From assembly GCA_016880505.1 (NCBI GenBank), contig JAEHDI010000107.1, forward strand, positions 1 to 7,859: a stretch of DNA of 7,859 bases, written 5' to 3'. Position 1 is the stretch's first letter, and every line of letters starts with the position of its first letter. The position numbers and the translations under genes are program-made. This document shows, piece after piece, positions 1-7,114 of this stretch. The notes under the pieces are model-generated. The model was not told the origin of the DNA. It searched no databases and saw only the letters and a list, made by a program, of their open reading frames with translations. The DNA comes from Bryobacterales bacterium (GTDB taxonomy: Bacteria > Acidobacteriota > Terriglobia > Bryobacterales > Bryobacteraceae).

Positions 1-1878
1 GTCGCCAGTCCATGGCCGGATGTTAATCCGAGCCTCCATGCCTTCGAGCGACACCGGCTCCAAGTCCAGGCGCACGTAGAGATTCGGCCCGTCGCTCCCG
101 TAGTGAAGCTCGCGGATGAGGAACCGGTGCCCGTGCATGGCGCCTGACCGCGAATCCACCCGAGACACCCCGGAGCCGAGCCACTCAAAAAAGGACGTCT
201 CTTCTCCGTCGATCGCCGCGCGGACCGGGCCCGTTGGTGGGTGGTGGTATACCGCTTCGGCCACCTTAAGGATCGTCCGCGAAAGTTCCTCCGGCGGCGC
301 CTGCCCGAGCGCGCGGTAGACGTTGGCCAAGTGGTCTCGATAGAGCTGGTCGAATTCGGGCCGGTTCGCTGAATCATGCTCAGGACCGTACCACCAGCAC
401 CAGTCACTGCCTTCGGCGATCAACAATTCCTCTTCGGCAAGTTTGAGACGGGCGCCGTCCGAAGGTGCGCCTCCTTGCGAGCCCGACGCGACCCTATCGT
501 ACGTCTGCCGTGCGCGCAAGAGGTGCTCCCACGCGGCGTTGTCCTCTTCGGCTCCAATCCACACGTCGAAATTCGCGTTGATCCACGAGCCGGGGAAAAT
601 CCGGTCGAGGGGCTGAGGTTCGATCAGCTTGAGCGCTTCGCGGATTGTCACCGCGCGGATCTGCCGGTCCTCCGTGATCCGGCGGTAAAGCTCCCGAAGG
701 AACGGCCTTCCATTGCGCTCGTAGTACTCCCAGGCGTTCTCGCCGTCCAGGATGACCGGAACCAGCGCGTCTCGCCCACTGTCCAGAATCCCCCGGCAAT
801 TTTCCCGGATGCGTTGAAGGAGATCCGCGGCGGCTTCTCCCGGCCCCATGCGCGAATAGACAAAACCAACCAGATCGCTCAGGAAGTGATCGCGAAAAAT
901 CACGTGGATCTCGCGCTTGCCCTGGCGCCACAGGTAGGGGCGATACGTGCCTTCGACACCGGGGCTGGCTCCGAGGGTCCGCGCCAGAACGCCGTTGTCG
1001 GTCGCGGCCCAGGTGAATCCAAGCTCGGAGGCGATCTGAAAGACTTCGTCGGAGACCGACCCTTCCGACGGCCACAGCCCCCGCGGATAGCGGCGGAAGC
1101 GGTCGCGGATGAATTGCCTGGACCGCTCCAGTTGCATGCGAGCATCCTGCGGATAGCGAAAACGGGACGGAAGCGGCACGTGAGGATGGGCTTCCGCGGC
1201 GATGTCCGAGTCGCATAGCAGGGGCAAGATTGGGTGGTAGAAAGGCGTGGTTGAGATTTCAATCTGACCCTTGGAGGCGAATTCCCGATAAACCGGAAGT
1301 ACCTTGCCGAGAATCTCGGTCTGCTTCCGGCCCATCAACTCCTGGTCGTCCAGCGTGTAGTCGCGGCCTTTCCGCACCAGTTCCGCGACGGTGGAGTCGT
1401 GCTCCAGGAACTTCTCGTCAAACCAGGCAAGCTGCGAAAGCACCTGCAGATCGCGGAACGCCTGGGAGCTGAAGTACCGCCGGGCGCGCTTCACGTCGCG
1501 GTCCGAAGCCAGCCACGCATCGTACAACTCACCGTATCGTTTGAAGCGATAGATCAGCCGCGAAGGGTTTGCCTGAAAGAAATAGCGGAGGATAAACTCC
1601 TGCTCGGCGTCGGTAAGAGTCTCAGCCGGCTTCAGCGCGCATCGAAGAAACGGATCGGCCGCTTCTCCGGACGCGTATTCCTCGACTTGCAGCAGCAACG
1701 ACGGAACGAGGTTAAAGGTTTGCTTCACTTCCGGGAAATCACGGAGAACGTCCACCATGCCGAAGTAGTCTTTCAGAGCATGCAGGCGGGTCCACGGCAG
1801 CCTGTACTCTTGCGAGAACAAGTCCTTGTAGAACGGCTGGTGCATGTGCCACAAGAAGCACAGATAGATTCTTGGCAT
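1..1878 (-). CDS. Glycoside hydrolase family 57 protein (COG1449-type), 3' end outside window
   Basis: The frame is open from ATG 1878 to base 1 (626 codons, no stop), so the C-terminus is missing. The five GH57 regions can be read in order: HMHQP (11-15); GQIEISTTPFYHPILPL (204-220); GLWPSEGSVS (267-276) with Glu272 as probable nucleophile; FRDHFLSDLVGF (328-339) with Asp330, less likely Asp335, as acid/base; and LDGENAWEYY (377-386). A conserved C-terminal part follows with SDWCWWYGPEH (491-501) and an FEWLGSG segment (564-570). GH57 enzymes act on alpha-glucans (amylases, 4-alpha-glucanotransferases, branching enzymes, pullulanases), but the exact activity here cannot be read. There is no signal peptide, so it is probably cytoplasmic, unlike its upstream neighbour. 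The start is set by the HMHQP position near the N-terminus and by GGTGAG (1883-1888), which overlaps the previous stop codon. Confidence 0.92.
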   Translation of the reverse strand, partial: MPRIYLCFLWHMHQPFYKDLFSQEYRLPWTRLHALKDYFGMVDVLRDFPEVKQTFNLVPSLLLQVEEYASGEAADPFLRCALKPAETLTDAEQEFILRYFFQANPSRLIYRFKRYGELYDAWLASDRDVKRARRYFSSQAFRDLQVLSQLAWFDEKFLEHDSTVAELVRKGRDYTLDDQELMGRKQTEILGKVLPVYREFASKGQIEISTTPFYHPILPLLCDSDIAAEAHPHVPLPSRFRYPQDARMQLERSRQFIRDRFRRYPRGLWPSEGSVSDEVFQIASELGFTWAATDNGVLARTLGASPGVEGTYRPYLWRQGKREIHVIFRDHFLSDLVGFVYSRMGPGEAAADLLQRIRENCRGILDSGRDALVPVILDGENAWEYYERNGRPFLRELYRRITEDRQIRAVTIREALKLIEPQPLDRIFPGSWINANFDVWIGAEEDNAAWEHLLRARQTYDRVASGSQGGAPSDGARLKLAEEELLIAEGSDWCWWYGPEHDSANRPEFDQLYRDHLANVYRALGQAPPEELSRTILKVAEAVYHHPPTGPVRAAIDGEETSFFEWLGSGVSRVDSRSGAMHGHRFLIRELHYGSDGPNLYVRLDLEPVSLEGMEARINIRPWTGD

Positions 1879-1882
1879 CGGG

Positions 1883-1888
1883 CTCACC
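1883..1888 (-). promoter_or_regulatory. Ribosome binding site of the GH57 gene, overlapping the upstream stop codon
   Basis: GGTGAG lies four bases (CCCG) before the ATG at 1878, and its TGA is the stop codon of the phosphoesterase gene. A ribosome ending the upstream gene would sit on this site, so translational coupling is likely. This site also supports the chosen start. Confidence 0.55.
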
Positions 1889-4385
1889 GGGAGAAAAAGC
1901 TACGCACCGGCGCGGGAGGAGACGCTCCCTCAGAACCGCGAACAGCCAGCCAGAGGATTTCGTTCAACTCATCGTCGTCGATGCGATCCTCCTCGCTGAA
2001 ATCGAGGCGCGCGGAGCGGGCGGCGGCGGGCGACACGGCCGGATTGCGCTCGTTCAGCGGGATCCTGGGGGACTCAGCGGAGTAGGGTTTGAGATTGGGA
2101 GTGGTCTGGAACATCGCCGACATCGGCCGCGCACCGGCGTCGAAATGAGTCATCGGCTGGAGGCCGAGAATCAGTTCGATCGTCCGAAGCATCGAGGTGG
2201 TGTTGTACATCGTGCCATCCACGATGCCACGCTTGACGAAGGGCGAAATTACGAACGCCGGCGAGCGGTGGGAGTCGACGTGGTCGGCGCCGTTCTGGGC
2301 GTCGTCCTGAAGTACGAAGATCGCCGTCTTCGGCCAGAACGAACTCTTCGTCACGGCCTCGACGATCATGCCAAGCGCGTAATCGTTGTCGGCGACCGCA
2401 GATTTCGGGGCAACCTTGCCGGGTGAGGCGCCGGAGGTGTGGTCGTTGCCGAGACGCAGCAGCAGCAAGCGCGGCATCGCGCCCGCCTTCTCGAAACCAG
2501 CTAGGTCTCGGAGAAAGACTTTGGCTCGTTCCACGTCGGGGTAGTCCAGGTCGAACCCACGATAGTGGAGGTTGGTGACGCGCCGGAGAACCGGGTCGCG
2601 CACCGCGTCCACCTGGATTCCGTCCGCGCCGGGTTTCGGCCGGTTGGCGACGAAGTAGCCGTAATTCCGCATGGGAATCTCGGCGCCGGCCGCGTTGCTC
2701 CAAAGGTAACCGGCGGGCGGCGCGGCAGCGGCCTCCTGCCCTTCGTAGTCATAGTGCCGGCGGCGTTTGGCGTAGCTGTTGGGCCAGAGCTTCTGCACGT
2801 AATCGGGGGCGATGGCGGCGGTGGTCCAGTTGTGGCCGTCGGCGCTGACGTCCGAGTTCACATAGAAGTTGTCGAGCAGCACGAACTCACGCGCAAGCTT
2901 GTGATGATTCGGCGTGACGTCCTCGCCGAACAAAACCAGTGAGGGGTCTCCGTTGCCCTGCTTCAGATCGCCGAGTACCTGGTCGTACGTGCGGTTCTCT
3001 TTGACGATGTAGATCACATGCTCGATCGGCGTGGGTCCGCCAGGAAATGCGGGGATGGGGGTGTCCTTTCCCGTGCCGGCGTCATCGAGCTTCGAGTCGC
3101 GATAAGGGGAATTGGAAAGAACGGTCCGCGTGTGTGCCTCGAGTCGCTCGTCATCGAAAGGGTCGACAAACGAGGCGGTCCCGGTTTGCAGGCGGCCGAC
3201 GTACTGGACCTGCTCGGCTCGGACCGGACCGAGGTGTGCAGCCTCGGGTCTTGCCAGCGGGTTCGGTCCCCGAGGATTCGGGTGCGAGCGAAGCCCCTTG
3301 CCGTTCAGGACGACGAGCCGGCCATCCGCGATCGCGCGAACCGTGGTTGGGTACCAGCCGGTAGGGACGAATCCCAACACCCTGCTGCGGGGTTCCGAGA
3401 CATCAACCACCGCGACGGCATTCGCATCCGAACATGCCACGAAGAGACGTTTTCCGTCCTTGCTGAGCGCCAAGGCGCTCGGCGTCATTCCGGCGGGTTG
3501 GCGTGGTGTCAGGGAGACATTGATTGACTCAACCACCTGAAGGTCCTTCCCTTCCGAAACGCCGATGACGTACACGCTGTTTGTGTTGGCGGCCGCGACG
3601 AACAGCCGAGCGACGTACGGCGGCGCGGCCTCGTCCTGTTCGGACGCCTCCGGCCTGCCTGGCCGCCAGACCATGTCGGTTGGGTGCGATGCGATCCGGA
3701 CGCGCCCCAGCAGGGTTCCCTTTTCCGATTCGTGATGGTAGACGGAGCCGTCGGTCCAGCTCGACACAAAGAAGGACTTGCCGTCGGGGTGGAACAAAAT
3801 CCGATAGGGCCGGCGGCCCGTTTTGATCCGTTCGATCACCATGCCGGACTGAGGGTTGATGACGACCACCGAATCGCGATACAGATCCGCAGCGTAGAGC
3901 AGGCGTCCGTCCGGGCTCAGGGCCACGTCGCCGATGAAGTCCTGGTGGGTCCGCTTGTCTTCGGCAACCACCGCGAACGTTCGTGTGGGGGTAAGCCTGC
4001 CCTCCACGAACGAGAATTCGAATACGGCCGCGTGGGAGCCGCCGCCAATATAAACTAGATCCCCCTTCGGCGTAAATGTAAGCCCGAGCCACGCGTCCGG
4101 AACCGGTGTCCGTCCGGTCTCTGCCGCCGACGCGGTGTCGATCACGCTGATGGATGGCGGTTTGTAGCCGCCGTTCAGCACCAACAGATGCTTGCCGTCC
4201 GGAGTGAGCGCCATCGACATCGGGAACGTGTCGAGCGCAACCTGTTTGCCCGCCGGCGAGAGGCGCCATCCGCTGTTGAGCAGGAAGCCTCCATCGGGGA
4301 GCGGACCCACCTGTTCGCGAGGCGCGGGTTGGGAAGAAAGCAGGGCGGCCAGGGCCACCGGCAGGGTGATCAGAACAAGTCTCAT
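1884..4385 (-). CDS. Secreted YncE-type beta-propeller / phosphoesterase (alkaline phosphatase superfamily) fusion
   Basis: This 833-residue protein has a short basic start and a hydrophobic stretch (about 3-16) ending near SSQPA. That looks like a Sec signal peptide with no lipobox, so export to periplasm or outside is inferred. Residues about 45-360 are YVTN/YncE-like propeller blades with repeated S/TPDG-type turns (TPDGKHL 61-67, SPDGRLL 157-163, HPDGKSF 199-205, SKDGKRL 308-314). Residues about 453-765 form a phosphoesterase domain: EHVIYIVKENRTYDQ (455-469), SADGHNWT (514-521), LGNDHTSG (645-652), DNDYALG (666-672) and DDAQNGADHVDSHRSP (694-709). Glu463/Asn464 and Asp694/Asp695 are the probable metal ligands. 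Ser514, Thr521 or Thr522 could be the nucleophile; I cannot decide. The substrate is unknown. The ATG overlaps the nadE stop, and AAAGG (4394-4398) eight bases upstream serves as ribosome binding site. The acidic tail (796-833) seems typical of the family. Confidence 0.9.
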   Translation of the reverse strand: MRLVLITLPVALAALLSSQPAPREQVGPLPDGGFLLNSGWRLSPAGKQVALDTFPMSMALTPDGKHLLVLNGGYKPPSISVIDTASAAETGRTPVPDAWLGLTFTPKGDLVYIGGGSHAAVFEFSFVEGRLTPTRTFAVVAEDKRTHQDFIGDVALSPDGRLLYAADLYRDSVVVINPQSGMVIERIKTGRRPYRILFHPDGKSFFVSSWTDGSVYHHESEKGTLLGRVRIASHPTDMVWRPGRPEASEQDEAAPPYVARLFVAAANTNSVYVIGVSEGKDLQVVESINVSLTPRQPAGMTPSALALSKDGKRLFVACSDANAVAVVDVSEPRSRVLGFVPTGWYPTTVRAIADGRLVVLNGKGLRSHPNPRGPNPLARPEAAHLGPVRAEQVQYVGRLQTGTASFVDPFDDERLEAHTRTVLSNSPYRDSKLDDAGTGKDTPIPAFPGGPTPIEHVIYIVKENRTYDQVLGDLKQGNGDPSLVLFGEDVTPNHHKLAREFVLLDNFYVNSDVSADGHNWTTAAIAPDYVQKLWPNSYAKRRRHYDYEGQEAAAAPPAGYLWSNAAGAEIPMRNYGYFVANRPKPGADGIQVDAVRDPVLRRVTNLHYRGFDLDYPDVERAKVFLRDLAGFEKAGAMPRLLLLRLGNDHTSGASPGKVAPKSAVADNDYALGMIVEAVTKSSFWPKTAIFVLQDDAQNGADHVDSHRSPAFVISPFVKRGIVDGTMYNTTSMLRTIELILGLQPMTHFDAGARPMSAMFQTTPNLKPYSAESPRIPLNERNPAVSPAAARSARLDFSEEDRIDDDELNEILWLAVRGSEGASPPAPVRSFFSR

Positions 4386-6031
4386 TCGAGGAACCTTTGG
4401 GCGATCGGGAAGCGGCGCCCGATTCCGAACGCCTTGGAGGTGACCTTCAGCCCGGGCGCGGCCTGTTGCCGCTTGTACTCGTTCCGGTCCACCTTGTTGA
4501 CCACGTCACGCACCAGCTCGAGAGGAAAGCCCCGGGTTTCGGAGATCCAAGCCGGCGTCTTGTACTCCTCTACGTAGTCGCGGAGGATGACGTCGAGGAC
4601 CGCGTACTCCGGAAGGGAGTCGGAGTCTTTTTGGTTCGGCCGGAGTTCCGCGGACGGCGGCTTGGTGAAGACGCTCTCCGGAATCGCGCCGGGATGGCGG
4701 CAGTTAGCCACTCGCGATAACTCGTAAACAAGCGTTTTGGGCACGTCGCTGATGACCGCAAGCCCGCCGATCATGTCGCCATACAGCGTGCAATACCCGA
4801 CCGCCAGTTCACTCTTGTTGCCGGTGGTCAGCACCAACGCACCCAGCTTGTTCGAGAGAGCCATGAGCGTGACTCCCCGTAGCCGAGCCTGGAGGTTCTC
4901 CTCGGTCACGTCTCGCGGCGCACCCTGGAACAACGGGTCGAGAACGTCAAGGAACTTGTCATAGACCCCGGTGATGGATGCCGTGTCGCACCGAATTCCG
5001 AGTCTTTCGGCTAAGGCCCGTGCGTCCCGCAGGCTGTGCTCCGACGAATAGGGGCCGGGCATCGCCACGCCAATGACGTTCTCCGGACCAACCGCGTCGG
5101 CGGCGATCACCGCGGTCAGCGAAGAATCAATGCCACCGCTCAGCCCGAGCAGAACCTTGCGGAAACCGCACTTGCGAATGTAGTCCCGCGTGCCGAGCAC
5201 AAGCGCTTCGTAAACAGCCTCCTGCTCATCCGCGAGGTTTTCATGAAGATCGCCTTCGCCGGACATGGTGTCCACGAACACGAGGTCCTCCGCGAACGAA
5301 GCGGCCGAGGCGATGACCCGGGCGTCCTTGTCCATGGCGAAGCTGCTGCCGTCGAAAACGAGCTGATCGTTGCCCCCGACCTGATACACGTACACGAGGG
5401 GTAGTCCGTGCCGCCGGGCGGTTGCCGCGAAGATCTCGCGGCGCAACTCGCGCTTGTTCATGTGGTACGGGGATGCGTTGATGCTGAGCAGCACCTGCGC
5501 CCCCTCCTCGACGAGCTCTTCGACGGGGTCGCGCCGGTACAGACGCCGCTCCCAGAATTGCTTGTCGTTCCAGGCGTCCTCGCAAATCGTGAGCGCGATT
5601 TTTCGGCCTTGCAGCTCGAGGAGCAACTGATGTTCGGCGGGCACGAAATAGCGCGCTTCGTCAAAAACGTCATACGTGGGCAACAGCATCTTCACTTGCC
5701 TGAACACGATCCTGCCGTGTTCCAGGACAGCGGCGCTGTTGGTGGCGTTCTTTCCGGAGGTCGAATTGGAGCGGCCCACGTAGCCGCAGACGAGCGCAAT
5801 GTCGAGCGCTGCCGTCTCCGCCGCCAGCCGGTCGAGCTGCGTTTCGGTGCGCTCGAGGAAGCTCGGCTTCTCCACGAGGTCTCGGGGCGGATAGCCGGTG
5901 AGGCTCAGCTCCGGGAATACGATCAATTCTGCTCCGCCGGCGGCCGCCCGGCGGGCCGCCTGAACCATCAAGTCGACATTCCCGGCCAGGTCGCCAACAG
6001 TGGTGTTGATCTGCCCCAGGGCGATACGCAT
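4382..6031 (-). CDS. nadE: Glutamine-dependent NAD+ synthetase NadE (glutaminase-synthetase two-domain form)
   Basis: This enzyme makes NAD+ from nicotinic acid adenine dinucleotide and ATP, taking ammonia from glutamine. It is 549 residues from the chosen start. The N-terminal nitrilase-type glutaminase domain (about 1-260) has the Glu-Lys-Cys triad: Glu41 in FPELSLTGYPP, Lys114 in QVKMLLPTYDVFDE and Cys150 in TICEDAW. The C-terminal synthetase domain (about 275-549) has the ATP pyrophosphatase loop LSGGIDSS (297-304), TTGNKSELAVGY (402-413) and the conserved tail with RRFPIAQRF. I chose ATG 6031 because MRIALGQ is the family N-terminus and a weak GAGAGA (6036-6041) lies four bases ahead. 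The in-frame ATG at 6043 would add four residues. The frame runs open to 6178, inside moaA, but that extension is not NadE-like. The TGA stop overlaps the next gene's ATG (ATGA). Confidence 0.97.
   Translation of the reverse strand: MRIALGQINTTVGDLAGNVDLMVQAARRAAAGGAELIVFPELSLTGYPPRDLVEKPSFLERTETQLDRLAAETAALDIALVCGYVGRSNSTSGKNATNSAAVLEHGRIVFRQVKMLLPTYDVFDEARYFVPAEHQLLLELQGRKIALTICEDAWNDKQFWERRLYRRDPVEELVEEGAQVLLSINASPYHMNKRELRREIFAATARRHGLPLVYVYQVGGNDQLVFDGSSFAMDKDARVIASAASFAEDLVFVDTMSGEGDLHENLADEQEAVYEALVLGTRDYIRKCGFRKVLLGLSGGIDSSLTAVIAADAVGPENVIGVAMPGPYSSEHSLRDARALAERLGIRCDTASITGVYDKFLDVLDPLFQGAPRDVTEENLQARLRGVTLMALSNKLGALVLTTGNKSELAVGYCTLYGDMIGGLAVISDVPKTLVYELSRVANCRHPGAIPESVFTKPPSAELRPNQKDSDSLPEYAVLDVILRDYVEEYKTPAWISETRGFPLELVRDVVNKVDRNEYKRQQAAPGLKVTSKAFGIGRRFPIAQRFLE
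4394..4398 (-). promoter_or_regulatory. Ribosome binding site of the YncE/phosphoesterase gene, inside nadE
   Basis: AAAGG lies eight bases before the ATG at 4385, within the Gln-Arg codons near the nadE C-terminus. Together with the ATGA stop/start overlap at 4382-4385 it suggests coupled translation of the two proteins. Confidence 0.5.
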
Positions 6032-6035
6032 GGAA

Positions 6036-6041
6036 TCTCTC
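6036..6041 (-). promoter_or_regulatory. Weak purine-rich ribosome binding site that decides the nadE start
   Basis: GAGAGA ends four bases before the ATG at 6031. The alternative in-frame ATG at 6043 has no purine-rich sequence before it (CTTTGTACA). This, plus homology of MRIALGQ to NadE N-termini, favours 6031. Confidence 0.4.
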
Positions 6042-6047
6042 ATTGTA
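6042..6047 (-). promoter_or_regulatory. Possible -10 element (TACAAT) before nadE
   Basis: TACAAT differs from TATAAT by one base and lies in the only sizeable intergenic gap. I see no good TTGACA-like hexamer 16-18 bases upstream. A start about seven bases downstream would fall near 6035, giving an almost leaderless nadE message and losing the GAGAGA site. It may be chance; an internal nadE promoter remains unproven. Confidence 0.2.
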
Positions 6048-6100
6048 CAAAGCGCGTTCGGGAGACTTCGCGAGGGCTGCCAGTCGCCGGAGCGGCCGGA

Positions 6101-6114
6101 GGGGGTCAGCCCCC
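6101..6114 (-). other. Small GC hairpin wrapped around the moaA stop codon
   Basis: In the transcript, GGGGG (last moaA codons), CTGA and CCCCC form a perfect five-pair stem with a four-base loop that contains the TGA stop. A further short CCGG/CCGG pairing lies just downstream (about 6087-6100). No U-run follows, so it is not a standard intrinsic terminator. It could be chance in GC-rich DNA, or a weak pause or RNA-stability element. Confidence 0.3.
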
Positions 6115-7107
6115 GATCGCGTACATCGGCCTGGGCGGCGCAACGAATCGGGCGGTGTTGACCTCGTGCCCTTCCCACTTGGCCGCCACGACTTCGGCGA
6201 TGATACGTGCAATCTCCTCTTCCGTCGCTGCGCCTCGCAGAAGGCCCTTGACGTCCGTCTCTTCGATGGCGAAGAGGCAGTAGCGGAGTTTCCCGTCGGC
6301 GGTCAGGCGGATGCGGTTGCAGTTCAGGCAGAACGGCTTACTGATCGAGGCGATGAACCCCACCGTGCCGCCGCCGTCGGCGTATCGGTATTCGGTGGCC
6401 GGCGCCCGCGGATCGCGATCGGGGATCTCGATCAGCGGGCAGACCTCGCTCGAAATCGTCTGTACAATGTCGTCGGCCAGCAGGACCTTGTCCCGGAGCC
6501 AGAGACCTTGCGCATCGAGCGGCATGAACTCGATGAAGCGGATCTCGATGTTCTTCTCGCGGCCGAAACGCGCCAGCGGCACGACGTCAGGCTCCGTCAG
6601 GTCCTTGACGGCCACGGCGTTCAGCTTGATGGGGTCGTACCCCAGACGCCGGCAGGTCTCGATGCCCTCGAGGACCCGGTCAAAATCGTCGCGGCGCGTA
6701 ATGCGCAGGAAGCGATTGCGGTCGAGCGTGTCGAGGTGGATGTTGATTCGCCTCAGCCCGGCTTCGTACAAAGGTTCGGCCTGCTCCCGGAGCAGGACGC
6801 CGTTGGTGGTCAACGCCAGGTCGGTGAGGCCGGGAATCGCGGCCAGTTTTCGGATCAGCAAGTGAAGGTTCCGGCGGACTAGCGGCTCTCCTCCGGTGAC
6901 ACGGACCTTGCGGATGCCCAGCGACACCGCGAGACGAACAAAGCGCTCAATCTCCTCGAAAGTGAGAATCTCTTCCCGGGGAACAAACTGCACCTCGTGC
7001 TCCGGCATGCAGTAATAGCAGCGGATATTGCACCGGTCGGTCACGCTGACGCGGAGGTTGTCGTGCAGTCGCCCGAACGTATCGCGGAGCTGAGCAGGGT
7101 TGCCCAT
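6106..7107 (-). CDS. moaA: GTP 3',8-cyclase MoaA (radical SAM, molybdenum cofactor synthesis)
   Basis: MoaA is a cytoplasmic radical SAM enzyme that rearranges GTP to 3',8-cyclo-7,8-dihydro-GTP, which MoaC turns into cyclic pyranopterin monophosphate. The 333-residue length is normal. LRVSVTDRCN (18-27) leads into the SAM cluster cysteines 26, 30 and 33 (CNIRCYYC), followed by TGGEPL (71-76). The C-terminal substrate cluster uses Cys260, Cys263 and Cys277 (FCLNCNR ... LRYC), with the GTP-contacting arginines of NRIRLT (264-269). The protein ends in the double glycine needed for activity. His124 in INIHLDTL sits where many MoaA proteins have Ser. The ATG at 7107 fits the family N-terminus, and no other start lies close upstream. 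It follows the nadA stop by 7 nt (ACCCCGC) with no Shine-Dalgarno sequence, so translation probably relies on coupling to nadA. No other Mo-cofactor gene is in the window. Confidence 0.97.
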   Translation of the reverse strand: MGNPAQLRDTFGRLHDNLRVSVTDRCNIRCYYCMPEHEVQFVPREEILTFEEIERFVRLAVSLGIRKVRVTGGEPLVRRNLHLLIRKLAAIPGLTDLALTTNGVLLREQAEPLYEAGLRRINIHLDTLDRNRFLRITRRDDFDRVLEGIETCRRLGYDPIKLNAVAVKDLTEPDVVPLARFGREKNIEIRFIEFMPLDAQGLWLRDKVLLADDIVQTISSEVCPLIEIPDRDPRAPATEYRYADGGGTVGFIASISKPFCLNCNRIRLTADGKLRYCLFAIEETDVKGLLRGAATEEEIARIIAEVVAAKWEGHEVNTARFVAPPRPMYAIGG

Positions 7108-7114
7108 GCGGGGT

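Noticed and set aside
494..1216. 240-codon minus-strand frame in another phase of the GH57 region
   Set aside because: It overlaps the real GH57 frame completely, has low-complexity composition and shows no motif.
376..1218. 280-codon plus-strand open frame antisense to the GH57 gene
   Set aside because: The opposite strand encodes clear GH57 motifs across the same bases. The plus-strand product has no recognisable domain and is rich in Arg, Pro and Ala, typical of antisense frames in GC-rich DNA.
6087..6114. Intrinsic terminator after moaA
   Set aside because: The stem is short and no U-run follows; the genes continue in the same direction.
6032..6178. 49-residue N-terminal extension of NadE
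   Set aside because: It would overlap moaA and start within it. The sequence is not NadE-like, while ATG 6031 gives the standard MRIALGQ start.
5408..6283. 291-codon plus-strand open frame antisense to nadE and moaA
   Set aside because: It covers conserved NadE catalytic motifs and the moaA end on the other strand and shows no protein family of its own.
6043..6882. 279-codon plus-strand open frame antisense to moaA
   Set aside because: It is a mirror frame of the MoaA coding sequence, with no start-site signal or domain.
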